NCBI GenBank assembly: GCA_947475245.1
Contig: CANJLW010000007.1
Location: 1 to 64,000, forward strand
Source: Acetobacteraceae bacterium
GTDB lineage: Bacteria > Pseudomonadota > Alphaproteobacteria > Acetobacterales > Acetobacteraceae
Length of the DNA: 64,000 nt
Reading direction: 5' to 3'
A program made the translations under genes and the position numbers. This document shows positions 16,648 to 25,019 of the stretch, piece after piece. Positions within the stretch are counted from its first letter, which is position 1; every line of letters begins with the position of its first letter. Below the pieces are notes generated by a model, which had not been told where the DNA came from, did not search any database, and saw nothing but the letters and a program-made list of their open reading frames with translations.

Positions 16648-18186
16648 ATGCTCAAAAACGTGCTGACTGTCGGTGGCTGGACCATGGCGAGCCGCATCCT
16701 TGGCTTCGTCCGCGACATGTTGATCGCGGCCATCCTTGGGGCGGGACCCATCGCCGACGCATTCTTCGTCGCCCTGAAACTGCCCAACCTGTTCCGACGC
16801 CTGTTCGGCGAAGGCGCATTCAATGCCGCCTTCGTACCCGCTTTCTCCGGCATGCTCGCCACCGACGGTCCCGCGCCCGCCCGCCGCTTCGCGCAAGAAG
16901 CCTTCGCCGTCATGACCTTCTGGCTGGCGCTGCTGACGATCGCCGGTGAAATCTTCATGCCGGCGTTGATGACCGTCCTCGCGCCCGGCTTCGCCGCGAC
17001 GCCCGAGAAGTTCAACCTGGCGGTGACACTCTCGCGCATCACCTTCCCCTACCTGATCCTGATCTGCCTCGCCGCGCTGGTGTCCGGCGTGCTGAATGGG
17101 TTGGAGCGCTTCACCGCGGCGGCGGCGTCGTACGTGCTGTTCAACGTCGTTTCCATCGCCTGCATGCTTTGGCTGACGCCCTATGTGCCCACAACCGGCC
17201 ACGCGCTGTCCTGGGGCGTGACGATTTCCGGCGTCGCGCAGCTTGGCGTGCTGATCGTTGCGGCCCATCGCGCCGGCATGCCGATGCGTCTGCCGAGGCC
17301 CAGACTCACGCCCCAGATGCGCCTGCTGTTCCGCCGCATGGCGCCGGGGTTGGTCGGCGCGGGGGTCACGCAACTGAACCTTGCCGTCGACGTGATCATC
17401 GCCAGCCTGCTGCCCGCCGGCACCGTGTCGCTGCTGTACTACGCCGACCGCATCCAGCAACTGCCGCTGGGCGTGATCGGCATCGCCGTCGGTACTGCCC
17501 TGTTGCCGGTCCTGTCGCGTCAGGTCCGCGCCGGAGAAGCCGACGCCGCGATCGGTACACTGAACCGCGCGATCGAGTATGCCTTGTTCCTGACCCTGCC
17601 CGCCGCCCTGGCGCTGAGTGTCTCGGCCTATCCAATCATGTGGGGCTTGTTCGGCCACGGCGCTTTCGCGGCCGAAAGCGCCCGCCTCTCCGCCCAGGCA
17701 CTCGCCGCCTACGCGCTCGGCCTGCCGGCCTTCGTCCTGGTCAAGGTGCTGGCACCGGGCTTCTTCGCGCGGGGCGACACCGCGACCCCCGTGAAGATCG
17801 GCATGGCCTCCGTGGGGTTGAACCTCGCCATGAACGTCGCCTTTATGGTGCCGCTGCAACATATCGGCCCGGCGCTGGCCACCAGCCTGGCGGCGATCGT
17901 CAACGTCGTCGGCCTGGGAGTCGTGCTGTACCGGCGCGGTCAAATGCGGCCGGACGCCGATCTGCGTCGGCGCACGCTGCGCATGCTGTGCGCCGCCGCC
18001 GCCATGGCCGCGGTGCTTTGGGGGGCGGAGCCGCTGCTGTTCCCGGCGACCACCAGCGGCGTGCTCAAATTCGTTGCGCTGGGCGCGCTGGTCACGCTGG
18101 GACTGCTGACCTATGCCATTGCGACGCACGTGTTCGGTGCCTACGACCTGCGGCAGGTCAAATCGATGCTCCGCCGTCGTCGCTGA
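16648..18186 (+). CDS. murJ: Lipid II flippase MurJ
   Basis: 512 residues, polytopic with about 14 membrane helices, of the MOP/MviN family that flips lipid II for peptidoglycan synthesis. Family features are SRILGFVRDMLIAAILGAG at the N-terminus and FFVALKLPNLFRRLFGEGAFNAAFVP, with further charged residues inside the channel. It stands alone after a 228-bp gap holding a terminator and probably its promoter. Its 3' end overlaps the convergent DUF2272 gene by 29 nt. Confidence 0.95.
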   Translation: MLKNVLTVGGWTMASRILGFVRDMLIAAILGAGPIADAFFVALKLPNLFRRLFGEGAFNAAFVPAFSGMLATDGPAPARRFAQEAFAVMTFWLALLTIAGEIFMPALMTVLAPGFAATPEKFNLAVTLSRITFPYLILICLAALVSGVLNGLERFTAAAASYVLFNVVSIACMLWLTPYVPTTGHALSWGVTISGVAQLGVLIVAAHRAGMPMRLPRPRLTPQMRLLFRRMAPGLVGAGVTQLNLAVDVIIASLLPAGTVSLLYYADRIQQLPLGVIGIAVGTALLPVLSRQVRAGEADAAIGTLNRAIEYALFLTLPAALALSVSAYPIMWGLFGHGAFAAESARLSAQALAAYALGLPAFVLVKVLAPGFFARGDTATPVKIGMASVGLNLAMNVAFMVPLQHIGPALATSLAAIVNVVGLGVVLYRRGQMRPDADLRRRTLRMLCAAAAMAAVLWGAEPLLFPATTSGVLKFVALGALVTLGLLTYAIATHVFGAYDLRQVKSMLRRRR

Positions 18187-18949
18187 CCCGCAAGCGCAGC
18201 ACCGCCATCCAGGGGGAGCGCGGGTCCAACACCGTCCCGTCGGCGGTGGCCAACTTGCCGTCGTCGGTCACCGGCACATACGTCATGCTGACTGCATCAC
18301 GAATGTTCCCCCCGATCACCGCAATCACGCCGCGGCGGGAGGTATCGACGACGATATCGCAATGCGCCGGAAACAGCGTCGCGGTCGGCAGATCGTCATA
18401 CCGCAGTCCGCCGGCGCGGTTGCGTCCGAAGCAGATGAGGTCGCCGGGACGGGGCGCATAGGCCTCGGGCCGTTCGGCGGTAAGCAGCCAATCCTCGGTC
18501 GATCCCAGCGTCATGCGCTTGGCGATGTTGATGTAATGGGCATGGTCCGCGGCATAGGGAAACCGTGCCCCGGCCCCGGCGATCCGCATGACATAGGATA
18601 CGAAGGCGGCGGACCACGCGAAGTCGCCGTCTTGTTCGGCGTCGAACACCCGGCCCTGGCTGTCGTGCTTGCCGGTCCAGGCAATCTCCGGCGCTTCGGC
18701 GTTCAGACCCAGCCACCAATACTCGCCGACCCTTTGCCACAGACCCGGCTCGCGCTCCGCCTTCACGGTCGGGTCCGGCGGACCCTCCACGACCGGCTGT
18801 CCGAACAGACGCCATTCGCGCAGCGCGATCGCGACCACGGCCTGGCGCGATATCGGTTCAAACGGTTTCGCGGCGAACGGGGGAATGTGCATACGGCCTC
18901 CGGTGCAGGCGCCGAGGAAGAGCGTCACGACCAGGACGAAGCGCTTCAC
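18158..18949 (-). CDS. DUF2272 lipoprotein
   Basis: A 263-residue exported protein with a lipoprotein signal: [15 protein letters not shown], lipobox Cys at 15. The mature part matches DUF2272, a putative NlpC/P60-like fold, with [17 protein letters not shown] supplying a possible active-site segment (Ser where Cys might sit) and [10 protein letters not shown]. Its start overlaps the mtnA stop (ATGA), so it is the last gene of the DUF983-UPF0262-mtnA operon. A cell-wall role is possible but unproven. Confidence 0.75.
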   Translation of the reverse strand: MKRFVLVVTLFLGACTGGRMHIPPFAAKPFEPISRQAVVAIALREWRLFGQPVVEGPPDPTVKAEREPGLWQRVGEYWWLGLNAEAPEIAWTGKHDSQGRVFDAEQDGDFAWSAAFVSYVMRIAGAGARFPYAADHAHYINIAKRMTLGSTEDWLLTAERPEAYAPRPGDLICFGRNRAGGLRYDDLPTATLFPAHCDIVVDTSRRGVIAVIGGNIRDAVSMTYVPVTDDGKLATADGTVLDPRSPWMAVLRLRVSDDGGASI

Positions 18950-20034
18950 CGCCGCTCGGGGAACAGGCCGAGCAGAGCGTCGGCGGAAGCGTCGCAGCGG
19001 CCGCGCTCGGTGATCAGGCCGGTGACAAGCCGAGCGGGCGTGACGTCGAAGGCCGGGTTGGCCGCGGGACTGCCGCCGGCGGCGACGCGCACGGTGGCGA
19101 TCGATCCGCCGGGCAGGCGGCCGGTGATGTCGGTCACTTCGGACTGGGCACGTTCCTCGATGGGGATTTCGCGCAGCCCGTCCGATACGGTCCAGTCAAT
19201 GGTGGTCGACGGCAGCGCCACCCAGAACGGCACGTTATTGTCGCGCGCGGCGAGCGCCTTGAGATACGTGCCGATCTTGTTGGCGACATCGCCGGAGCGG
19301 GTGACGCGGTCGGTGCCGACGATCACCAGATCGACCTGGCCGTGCTGCATCAGATGCCCGCCGGCGTTGTCGGCGATGACCGTGTGCGGCACGCCGTGCT
19401 TGCCGAGTTCCCAGGCCGTCAGCGCGGCGCCCTGGTTGCGCGGGCGGGTTTCGTCGACCCAGACATGCAGATCGATGCCGGAATCGTGCGCCTTGTAGAT
19501 CGGCGCCAGGGCGGTGCCCCAATCGACGCAGGCCAGCCAGCCGGCGTTGCAATGGGTCAATACGTTGACCCGCCTGCCCGACCGCGCGGCTTCTTGGATC
19601 AACGGCAGCCCGTGATCCCCGATGGCTTCATTCTGCGCGGCGTCTTCGTTGGCGATGGCGGCGGCTTCGGCATAGGCGACCGCGACGCGTTCGGAAGGCG
19701 CGGTCGGGCGCAGCCGACCCAGCATGCGGTCCAACGCCCAGCGCAGATTGATCGCGGTCGGACGGGTTTCCGCCAGCAGCGCCGCATCGCGCTCCATCGC
19801 TTCGGCGGATGGATCGGCGCGCAGCGCGAGGCACAGCCCATAGGCGGCGACAGCGCCGATCAGCGGCGCGCCGCGTGTCTGCATGGATTTGATGGCGTGC
19901 GCGGCCTGGTCGCGATCGGCCAGCCGCAGAATATCGAGCGCCCAGGGCAGGCGGGTCTGGTCGAAAATGCGGACCGACCAACCGTCGGCGGGATCGACCC
20001 ACACGCCACGATAGGCGACGCCGTCTACTTTCAT
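18946..20034 (-). CDS. mtnA: S-methyl-5-thioribose-1-phosphate isomerase
   Basis: 362 residues of the eIF2B-alpha-like isomerase family in methionine salvage. Motifs: [16 protein letters not shown], the catalytic Cys in [11 protein letters not shown] and the Asp in [20 protein letters not shown]. Start [10 protein letters not shown] at 20034 overlaps the preceding UPF0262 stop (ATGA) and suits the domain better than an ATG ten codons upstream. No other mtn gene is in the window. Confidence 0.9.
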   Translation of the reverse strand: MKVDGVAYRGVWVDPADGWSVRIFDQTRLPWALDILRLADRDQAAHAIKSMQTRGAPLIGAVAAYGLCLALRADPSAEAMERDAALLAETRPTAINLRWALDRMLGRLRPTAPSERVAVAYAEAAAIANEDAAQNEAIGDHGLPLIQEAARSGRRVNVLTHCNAGWLACVDWGTALAPIYKAHDSGIDLHVWVDETRPRNQGAALTAWELGKHGVPHTVIADNAGGHLMQHGQVDLVIVGTDRVTRSGDVANKIGTYLKALAARDNNVPFWVALPSTTIDWTVSDGLREIPIEERAQSEVTDITGRLPGGSIATVRVAAGGSPAANPAFDVTPARLVTGLITERGRCDASADALLGLFPERR

Positions 20035-20531
20035 CGTGCGGAAACCTTTTGGTGCAGAACGCAAACCAGCGTGAACAGCCGGCGAGCGGTATCGAAATCC
20101 ATGGAAATCTTGCCGTCCAGACGCTGGCGCATCAGGTCGGCCCCTTCGTTGTGCAAGCCCCGACGCCCCATGTCGATGGCCTGAATACGCGACTCCCGCC
20201 CTTCCTCGACCGCCATGATGTGGCTATCGACCAGGAGTTGGTAGTCCTTGACCAGCCGTCGGAACGGGCCCAACGCCAAGCCGATGGCGATCAGCGGGGA
20301 GTCCAGCCGATCGCGGATATCGAAGATCAGCCGCCCCTCGCGGATCGACAGTCGCAGCACGAATGGTCCCGGCGCGGTGATGCCGGCCAAGGGCGCGAAA
20401 TGGTTCGAACGCGCCAGATCGGCTACGGCCTGCTCTCGGTCGGCTTCGATGAACGGCGACAGCGACGGTGTCGTGTCGCTATCGAGAACGACACGCTCCA
20501 GCCGATGCAGTACGCTTTCGGCTACGGTCAT
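20031..20531 (-). CDS. UPF0262 family protein
   Basis: 166 residues matching UPF0262, an alphaproteobacterial family of unknown function. Recognised by [33 protein letters not shown] and the [20 protein letters not shown] segment near the C-terminus. It overlaps both neighbours by four bases (DUF983 upstream, mtnA downstream), indicating strict co-translation. No signal peptide; presumably cytoplasmic. Confidence 0.85.
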   Translation of the reverse strand: MTVAESVLHRLERVVLDSDTTPSLSPFIEADREQAVADLARSNHFAPLAGITAPGPFVLRLSIREGRLIFDIRDRLDSPLIAIGLALGPFRRLVKDYQLLVDSHIMAVEEGRESRIQAIDMGRRGLHNEGADLMRQRLDGKISMDFDTARRLFTLVCVLHQKVSAR

Positions 20532-20941
20532 CTGTCGTCCGTGTCGGTTTTCAACATGTTCAGGCTGAGCATCAGCCCAACCGTGCCGCCCTTGATGGGG
20601 CGCAGCAGACCAAGCGCCATGATCAGCGTCATTGGCAGAAAGATCGCCGACATCGCGAAGGTCGAAAGCTCATAGGACCGGTCGACCATGAACATGATCG
20701 GCACGATCACGTGTCCGGTGACCAAAATCGTGAAATACGGCGGCGCGTCATCCGCCCGCGCCAATCCCAACGGCGCCCCGCATGCTCGGCATTCCCCGAC
20801 AACGCGTAGGAAGCCATTGAAAATATGACTTTTCCCGCAGTTTGGGCATTGGCCCAGCAATCCGCGCCCGATCGCCGTCATCAGCGTTGGTTGTTGCAGT
20901 GTCGTAGCGGAACGCGGCGGCTGCCATTGCGACGGAGCCAT
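20528..20941 (-). CDS. DUF983 zinc-ribbon membrane protein
   Basis: 137 residues: an N-terminal zinc ribbon with CPNC and CRAC knuckles (GQCPNCGKSHIFNGFLRVVGECRACG) followed by two membrane helices (about 77-97 and 102-122). This is the DUF983 layout common in alphaproteobacteria, of unknown function and sometimes near respiratory genes. Start MAPSQWQPP is supported by AAAGGA upstream; a longer frame exists but reaches toward repeat array 2. First gene of the operon DUF983-UPF0262-mtnA-DUF2272. Confidence 0.75.
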   Translation of the reverse strand: MAPSQWQPPRSATTLQQPTLMTAIGRGLLGQCPNCGKSHIFNGFLRVVGECRACGAPLGLARADDAPPYFTILVTGHVIVPIMFMVDRSYELSTFAMSAIFLPMTLIMALGLLRPIKGGTVGLMLSLNMLKTDTDDR

Positions 20942-21087
20942 GAGATGTCCTTTGTCGGAAAACGCATTACGGCAAACAGAATACTTCATGCTGCACCGCA
21001 ACACCATATCGATATGCTTGGCCGCCAAAGTGATCGCCCTTGCGGGGGGTGTGCCAAACACGCGTGTTTACCCTGGCGCGGAGCCGT

Positions 21088-21815
21088 ATTTCCTGGGCGC
21101 ATGGGGTCTTTTCGCCGAAAATGCTGTTGATCGTGGTCGGAGTGTGGCTCTGCTTGCGGCACAGCGGAGGGGCGCTCAGGGTGCATGGGGTCATTCCACC
21201 GGGAAATCGGCGCTGGCGCTCGCGGGTCGTGGTAGCGGTATTCTTCCCTCGGCGGTTTCTCTGGGTGCATGGGCTTTTGTTCACGCGGTTTTGCGATCGG
21301 GGCGGCGATCCCGCGTGCTCACGGCGCATAGGGTTTCACCATCGGGAAATCGGCGCTGGCGCTCGTGGGTCGTGGTCGCGTCATTCTTCCCTCGGTGGTT
21401 TCTCTGGGCGCATGGGGTCTTTTCGCCGAAAATGCTGTTGATCATGGTCGGAAGGCGGCTCTGCTTGCGGCACAGCGGAGGGACGCTCACGGCGCATGGG
21501 GTCATTCCACCGGGAAATCGGCGCTGGTGCTCGTGGGTCGTGGTAGCGGCATTCGTTCCTCGGCGGTTTCTCTGGGCGCATGGGCTTTTGTTCACGCGGT
21601 TTTGCGATCGGAGCGGCGACCCCGCGCGCTCACGGCGCATAGGGTCATTCCACCGAGAAATCGGCGCTGGTGCTCGCGGGTCGTGGTAGCGGCATTCTTC
21701 CCTCGGTGGTTTCTCTGGGCGCATGGGCTTTTGTTCACGCGGTTTTGCGATCGGAGCGGCGATCCCACGCGCTCACGGCGCACAGGGTCCTTCCACCGGA
21801 AATTCGGCGCGGACC
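21088..21815 (+). repeat. Repeat array 2: ten cores, inverted relative to array 1
   Basis: The 1,035-bp gap between divergent genes (20942-21976) is filled mainly by this array. Cores of the form (C/G)GG(C/T)GCATGGG begin at CAT positions 21100, 21184, 21268, 21327, 21411, 21495, 21579, 21638, 21722 and 21781 (the last degenerate). Spacings are exactly 84, 84, 59, 84, 84, 84, 59, 84, 59. Three unit types occur: X, with TTTTCGCCGAAAA after the core; Y, with TTCCACCGGGAAAT or a variant; and Z, with GGGCTTTTGTTCACGCGG. Y units match the minus strand of array 1. The flanks 20942-21087 and 21816-21976 show no gene. Confidence 0.85.
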
Positions 21816-21976
21816 GCGGGCCGACGCGAAAACCATCGGATATTGTTGGAAGCGTGAGCATCCAACCGTACTACCCAATCGCCCACGCCGCGCCAATTGC
21901 GACGTGATGGGCGCAGGAGCGCTCAAGGACGATGGCCCGTCTTGATCGCGGGAACCAGCCGCAGGACACTCAGCGC

Positions 21977-22621
21977 ATGACCCGTATCCTCGTGATCAAC
22001 CCCAACTGCACAACCGCGTGTTCCGACGGCATCGACGCGGCCATCGCGCCGTTCCGATTTCCCGGCGGACCCAGCATCGACGTCGTCACCACAGCCGATG
22101 GCCCTCCGGCGGTCTATTCCTGGCGAGATTGGCATGCCGCGGTAGAACCGGTGTGCCGAACGATCGAAGCACAGGCGGCGGATGTTTATGTGATCGCCTG
22201 CGCCTCCGACCCTGGGATCGAGGCCGCGCGCGCCACCACCGACAAACCCGTGCTGGGCGTATTCCGTTCGGCCGTCTCCACCGCCATCGCGCGGGCAGAA
22301 CGCTTCGGCGTGATCGCCATCGTCGATGCGTCAAAGGGACGGCATATGACCGCCTTGCGCGCCATGGGCGTGGAGGATCGGTTGGCGGCCGAAGTCGCCC
22401 TGAATGTCTCGATGGAAACGCTGCTGCAACCCGATGCCGCCCGCGCGCGTTTGATCGAGGCCGGGCGTGCGCTGGTCGATGCGGGATCGGCGACCGTCAT
22501 CCTCGGCTGCACCGGCATGGCGCATCATCGCGCCGCGATCGAAGCCGCGATCGGCGTGCCGGTCATTGAACCCTGTCAGGCCGCCGCCGCCCTGGCGATC
22601 GGGATCGCCCGGGTCGGATAG
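21977..22621 (+). CDS. Aspartate/glutamate (hydantoin) racemase family protein
   Basis: 214 residues of the Asp/Glu/hydantoin racemase superfamily. It begins MTRILVINPNCT, and the two catalytic Cys regions are VYVIACASDPGIEAA and VILGCTGM. The layout is closest to the hydantoin racemase (HyuE/AroM-like) branch. Both Cys are present, so it should be an active cofactor-independent racemase or a related decarboxylase. It is separated from other genes by repeat array 2 upstream. The substrate is unknown. Confidence 0.8.
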   Translation: MTRILVINPNCTTACSDGIDAAIAPFRFPGGPSIDVVTTADGPPAVYSWRDWHAAVEPVCRTIEAQAADVYVIACASDPGIEAARATTDKPVLGVFRSAVSTAIARAERFGVIAIVDASKGRHMTALRAMGVEDRLAAEVALNVSMETLLQPDAARARLIEAGRALVDAGSATVILGCTGMAHHRAAIEAAIGVPVIEPCQAAAALAIGIARVG

Positions 22622-22624
22622 AGA

Positions 22625-22798
22625 TCAGGCTTCGATGTTCAGCGTGTGCTTGGTGTCCTTGGGCTTGCCATGCCCGTTCGGCGGCGCACCGCCGATCTTA
22701 TCGCCGTCATGATCCTTCTCCGCGCGCGGCGGGGGGCGCTGCGCGCCTTGCGCGGCGTGAGCCTGGGTATGGGCGCCAATGTTCCCGATTGCACTCAT
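22625..22798 (-). CDS. Small hydrophilic hypothetical protein, 57 aa
   Basis: Starts MSAIGNIGAHTQAHAAQGAQ, then becomes Pro/Lys/Asp/Gly-rich and ends NIEA; low complexity, probably disordered. A GGGAG site lies eight bases ahead of the ATG and the frame has clean boundaries, which supports translation. No family recognised. It is encoded convergently with the racemase-like gene (3-bp gap). Confidence 0.55.
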   Translation of the reverse strand: MSAIGNIGAHTQAHAAQGAQRPPPRAEKDHDGDKIGGAPPNGHGKPKDTKHTLNIEA

Positions 22799-22869
22799 GA
22801 CTGACACTCCCTGCTGCCGTGATCGCGCGGAGAGTGGCAGCAAACCCTTAAGCAAAGGTTAACGAGGGA

Positions 22870-24264
22870 TCACAAAACCGGGCGGCGTTCGCGGGTTGTT
22901 GTCGCCCGTTCGAAATGGTGCCCCACGCGCAGAACCGTCGCGTCATTCCACTGCGCGCCCATGATCTCCAACCCCATCGGCAGACCGGCGGCGTTGAACC
23001 CGCCGCACACCACCAGCGACGGCACCGCGGCGACATTGGCGACCGTCGTTACGAGCGGCCGAGCAAATCCGTCGTCGGGACGCTGTTCGGCCAAGGGGGG
23101 GGCAACGTCGGCGGTCGGCGCGCAGATCAACACGTCGAACTTGCGCAATACCTCACGCGTGGCCGCGATCAGGTCGGTCCGCCGCCGCTGCGCGCCGATA
23201 TAATCGGCCGCCCGCACCAAGGCCCCGGCCAGCACCCGAATGCGAAACACGCGCGAGTAATCGGCCAGGCGGGTGCGAAGCGTCGCCTCGTGCAGTGCAT
23301 AGGCCTCGGCGGAGATAATCACCCGGCCAACCGCGTTGAAGTCTTGCACTGCCGGCAGCCGAGCTTCCTCGACGATGCAACCGAGATCGCGGAGCGTGGC
23401 GGATGCATCCGTCATCATGCGCCGCATCTCCGGCGAAACCGGCGCGTCGTGTTCGTAAAACCGGCGCAGGACGCCGACACGAAGCCCCTTCAGCGGCGCG
23501 TTCAGGCCCTGCGTGAAGCTTGGGAGCGGCACGGAGACGGAGGCCGGATCGGCCGGGTCGTGCCCGGCGATGGCATCGAGCAGGATGGCGCAGTCCTCGG
23601 TGGTCCATGCCATCGGGCCGGCGGTATCCAGACTGGGCGCCAGCGGAATGACGCCGCGACGCGATACCAGACCGGGCGTGGGCTTGAACCCGGCGATACC
23701 GCAAAATGCCGCGGGCAACCGGATCGAACCGCCGGTATCGGACCCCAAGGCGCCCAGCGCGATGCCGGCGGCGACGGCGGCGCCGGACCCGGAGCTTGAC
23801 CCGCCGGTGAAGCGGCGCGTGTCCCAGGGATTCCGCGCGGGCGGCCACGGCAGGTCGGTCGCCGGCCCGCCAATGGCGAATTCATGCGTCGCGAGCTTGC
23901 CCAGCATGACAGCGCCCGCTGCGTGAAGCCGGCGCACGGTTTCCGCATCCTGCTTCGGAACGTTGTCGATCAGGATTTTCGAGTGCGCCGTGGTGCGCAC
24001 GCCGGCGGTTTCGTAAATGTCCTTGTATGCCAGCGGAATGCCCAGCAGCGGCCCTGACTGTCCGGCAGCCAGCGCCTTTTCGGCAGCCCGAGCCGCCGCC
24101 ATCGCGTGTTTGGCGGTTACCAAGACGTATGCATTCAGGCCGGGATTGGCTGCCTCTATCCGCTTCAGCAAAGCGCGGGTCAGTTCCACCGGCGACAGCG
24201 CTCGTTCGGCGATCAGGCGAGACGCCTCGGCGATGGTCAGGAACGGTGGAACCGACTTTTTCAT
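22870..24264 (-). CDS. Amidase-signature enzyme (AtzE-like)
   Basis: 464 residues of the amidase signature family. The Ser-cisSer-Lys triad is visible: Lys in IPLAYKDIYETAG, the signature GGSSSGSGAAVAAG and the nucleophile segment SDTGGSIRLPAAFCG. It hydrolyses an amide. Its ATG overlaps the stop of the short AtzG-like gene, the arrangement of 1-carboxybiuret hydrolase (AtzE with its small stabilising subunit AtzG), so a two-subunit amidase is likely. GatA of the tRNA amidotransferase is less likely because gatB and gatC are absent. Confidence 0.8.
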   Translation of the reverse strand: MKKSVPPFLTIAEASRLIAERALSPVELTRALLKRIEAANPGLNAYVLVTAKHAMAAARAAEKALAAGQSGPLLGIPLAYKDIYETAGVRTTAHSKILIDNVPKQDAETVRRLHAAGAVMLGKLATHEFAIGGPATDLPWPPARNPWDTRRFTGGSSSGSGAAVAAGIALGALGSDTGGSIRLPAAFCGIAGFKPTPGLVSRRGVIPLAPSLDTAGPMAWTTEDCAILLDAIAGHDPADPASVSVPLPSFTQGLNAPLKGLRVGVLRRFYEHDAPVSPEMRRMMTDASATLRDLGCIVEEARLPAVQDFNAVGRVIISAEAYALHEATLRTRLADYSRVFRIRVLAGALVRAADYIGAQRRRTDLIAATREVLRKFDVLICAPTADVAPPLAEQRPDDGFARPLVTTVANVAAVPSLVVCGGFNAAGLPMGLEIMGAQWNDATVLRVGHHFERATTTRERRPVL

Positions 24265-24545
24265 GCGGGCTTCCCGACGCGTTTCGCGCGCGGCCTGGCA
24301 ACGGGCTTTGCTTCCGGTTCCGGTTCGGCGGGTGGGTTCGGCCGGAACACCAGCGCCATGTCGTCGACCAGAGGGCGATCACGCGGGATCGTGGCGATCA
24401 GTCCGGCCACCTGCCGCCACGCCAGCACCAGATCGGCCATCTGGCCGGGATTCAGCGCAAGCCCGGCGCGCGATATCAGGATTTGCATCTCGGCGGGGCT
24501 GATGGTTGGCGTATTGGCGGGTGGGGCGAGCATAGGCGCGAGCAA
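24261..24545 (-). CDS. AtzG-like small amidase subunit (DUF4089 type)
   Basis: 94 residues. The helical core ISPAEMQILISRAGLALNPGQ with LVLAWRQVAGLIATIPRDRP and ALVFRPNPP matches the GatC-like AtzG/DUF4089 layout, followed by a Pro/Lys/Arg tail. It directly precedes and overlaps the AtzE-like amidase gene by four bases. Such proteins wrap around and stabilise the amidase. Two in-frame ATGs four codons apart are possible starts. Confidence 0.7.
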   Translation of the reverse strand: MLAPMLAPPANTPTISPAEMQILISRAGLALNPGQMADLVLAWRQVAGLIATIPRDRPLVDDMALVFRPNPPAEPEPEAKPVARPRAKRVGKPA

Positions 24546-24727
24546 TCCCGGATATGTTTCCGATATAACTAGTCCCCCAACCCACGGGCTTCAACCCGCG
24601 TATGAAGTCCCAACGATATGTGGGCGGTTCCGTTTACCGGCGGTTAACCTCTTGGCCCCATGATCGGCTTGCGCGCGCTCCGGGAAAACCGATGGGCCGC
24701 GCCGAGGATCATTGTGGAGCAAAATCT

Positions 24728-24976
24728 ATGCGCATTTACCCGTTCATTCTGACGTCGATGGTCGCTGTCTGCTCGGCATCCGTCGTCTTCGCCGCCGACA
24801 AGGTGGATTGGTCGCCCTGCCAAACCGAAATCACCAAATGGTGCCAGGGCGTGAAGGAGAAATCCGGAGAGGAAGCGCTTTACCAGTGCCTGCTGAAGCG
24901 CGACGCCGATCTGTCCAAACAATGCGATAACTCTGCGCACAGCCGCTACGAGCAGGTGACCGGCAAGACTCGATAA
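24728..24976 (+). CDS. Exported Cys-rich small protein (Cys-rich repeat type)
   Basis: 82 residues with a clear Sec signal peptide ([20 protein letters not shown], cleavage after FAA). The mature part has one Cys-rich repeat, [11 protein letters not shown] then [17 protein letters not shown], like the GLG1-type cysteine-rich repeats found in short secreted bacterial proteins. Four Cys suggest two disulfides in the periplasm. Single gene, 43 nt before the chemoreceptor. Function unknown. Confidence 0.7.
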   Translation: MRIYPFILTSMVAVCSASVVFAADKVDWSPCQTEITKWCQGVKEKSGEEALYQCLLKRDADLSKQCDNSAHSRYEQVTGKTR

Positions 24977-25019
24977 TCAGGTCCACGGGGCTGCCCAGCC
25001 AGGGGTTCGGAGTGCAATC

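Noticed and set aside
16636-18129. 497-codon minus-strand frame opposite murJ
   Set aside because: His/Gln/Arg-rich shadow of murJ with no domain.
20940-21689. Long frames on both strands across repeat array 2
   Set aside because: They change frame from unit to unit (59-bp steps) and give no consistent repeat peptide; treated as repeat DNA.
7771-21815. CRISPR arrays
   Set aside because: Units are 59-207 bp with diverged sequence throughout, without identical short repeats and unique spacers, and no cas genes are present.
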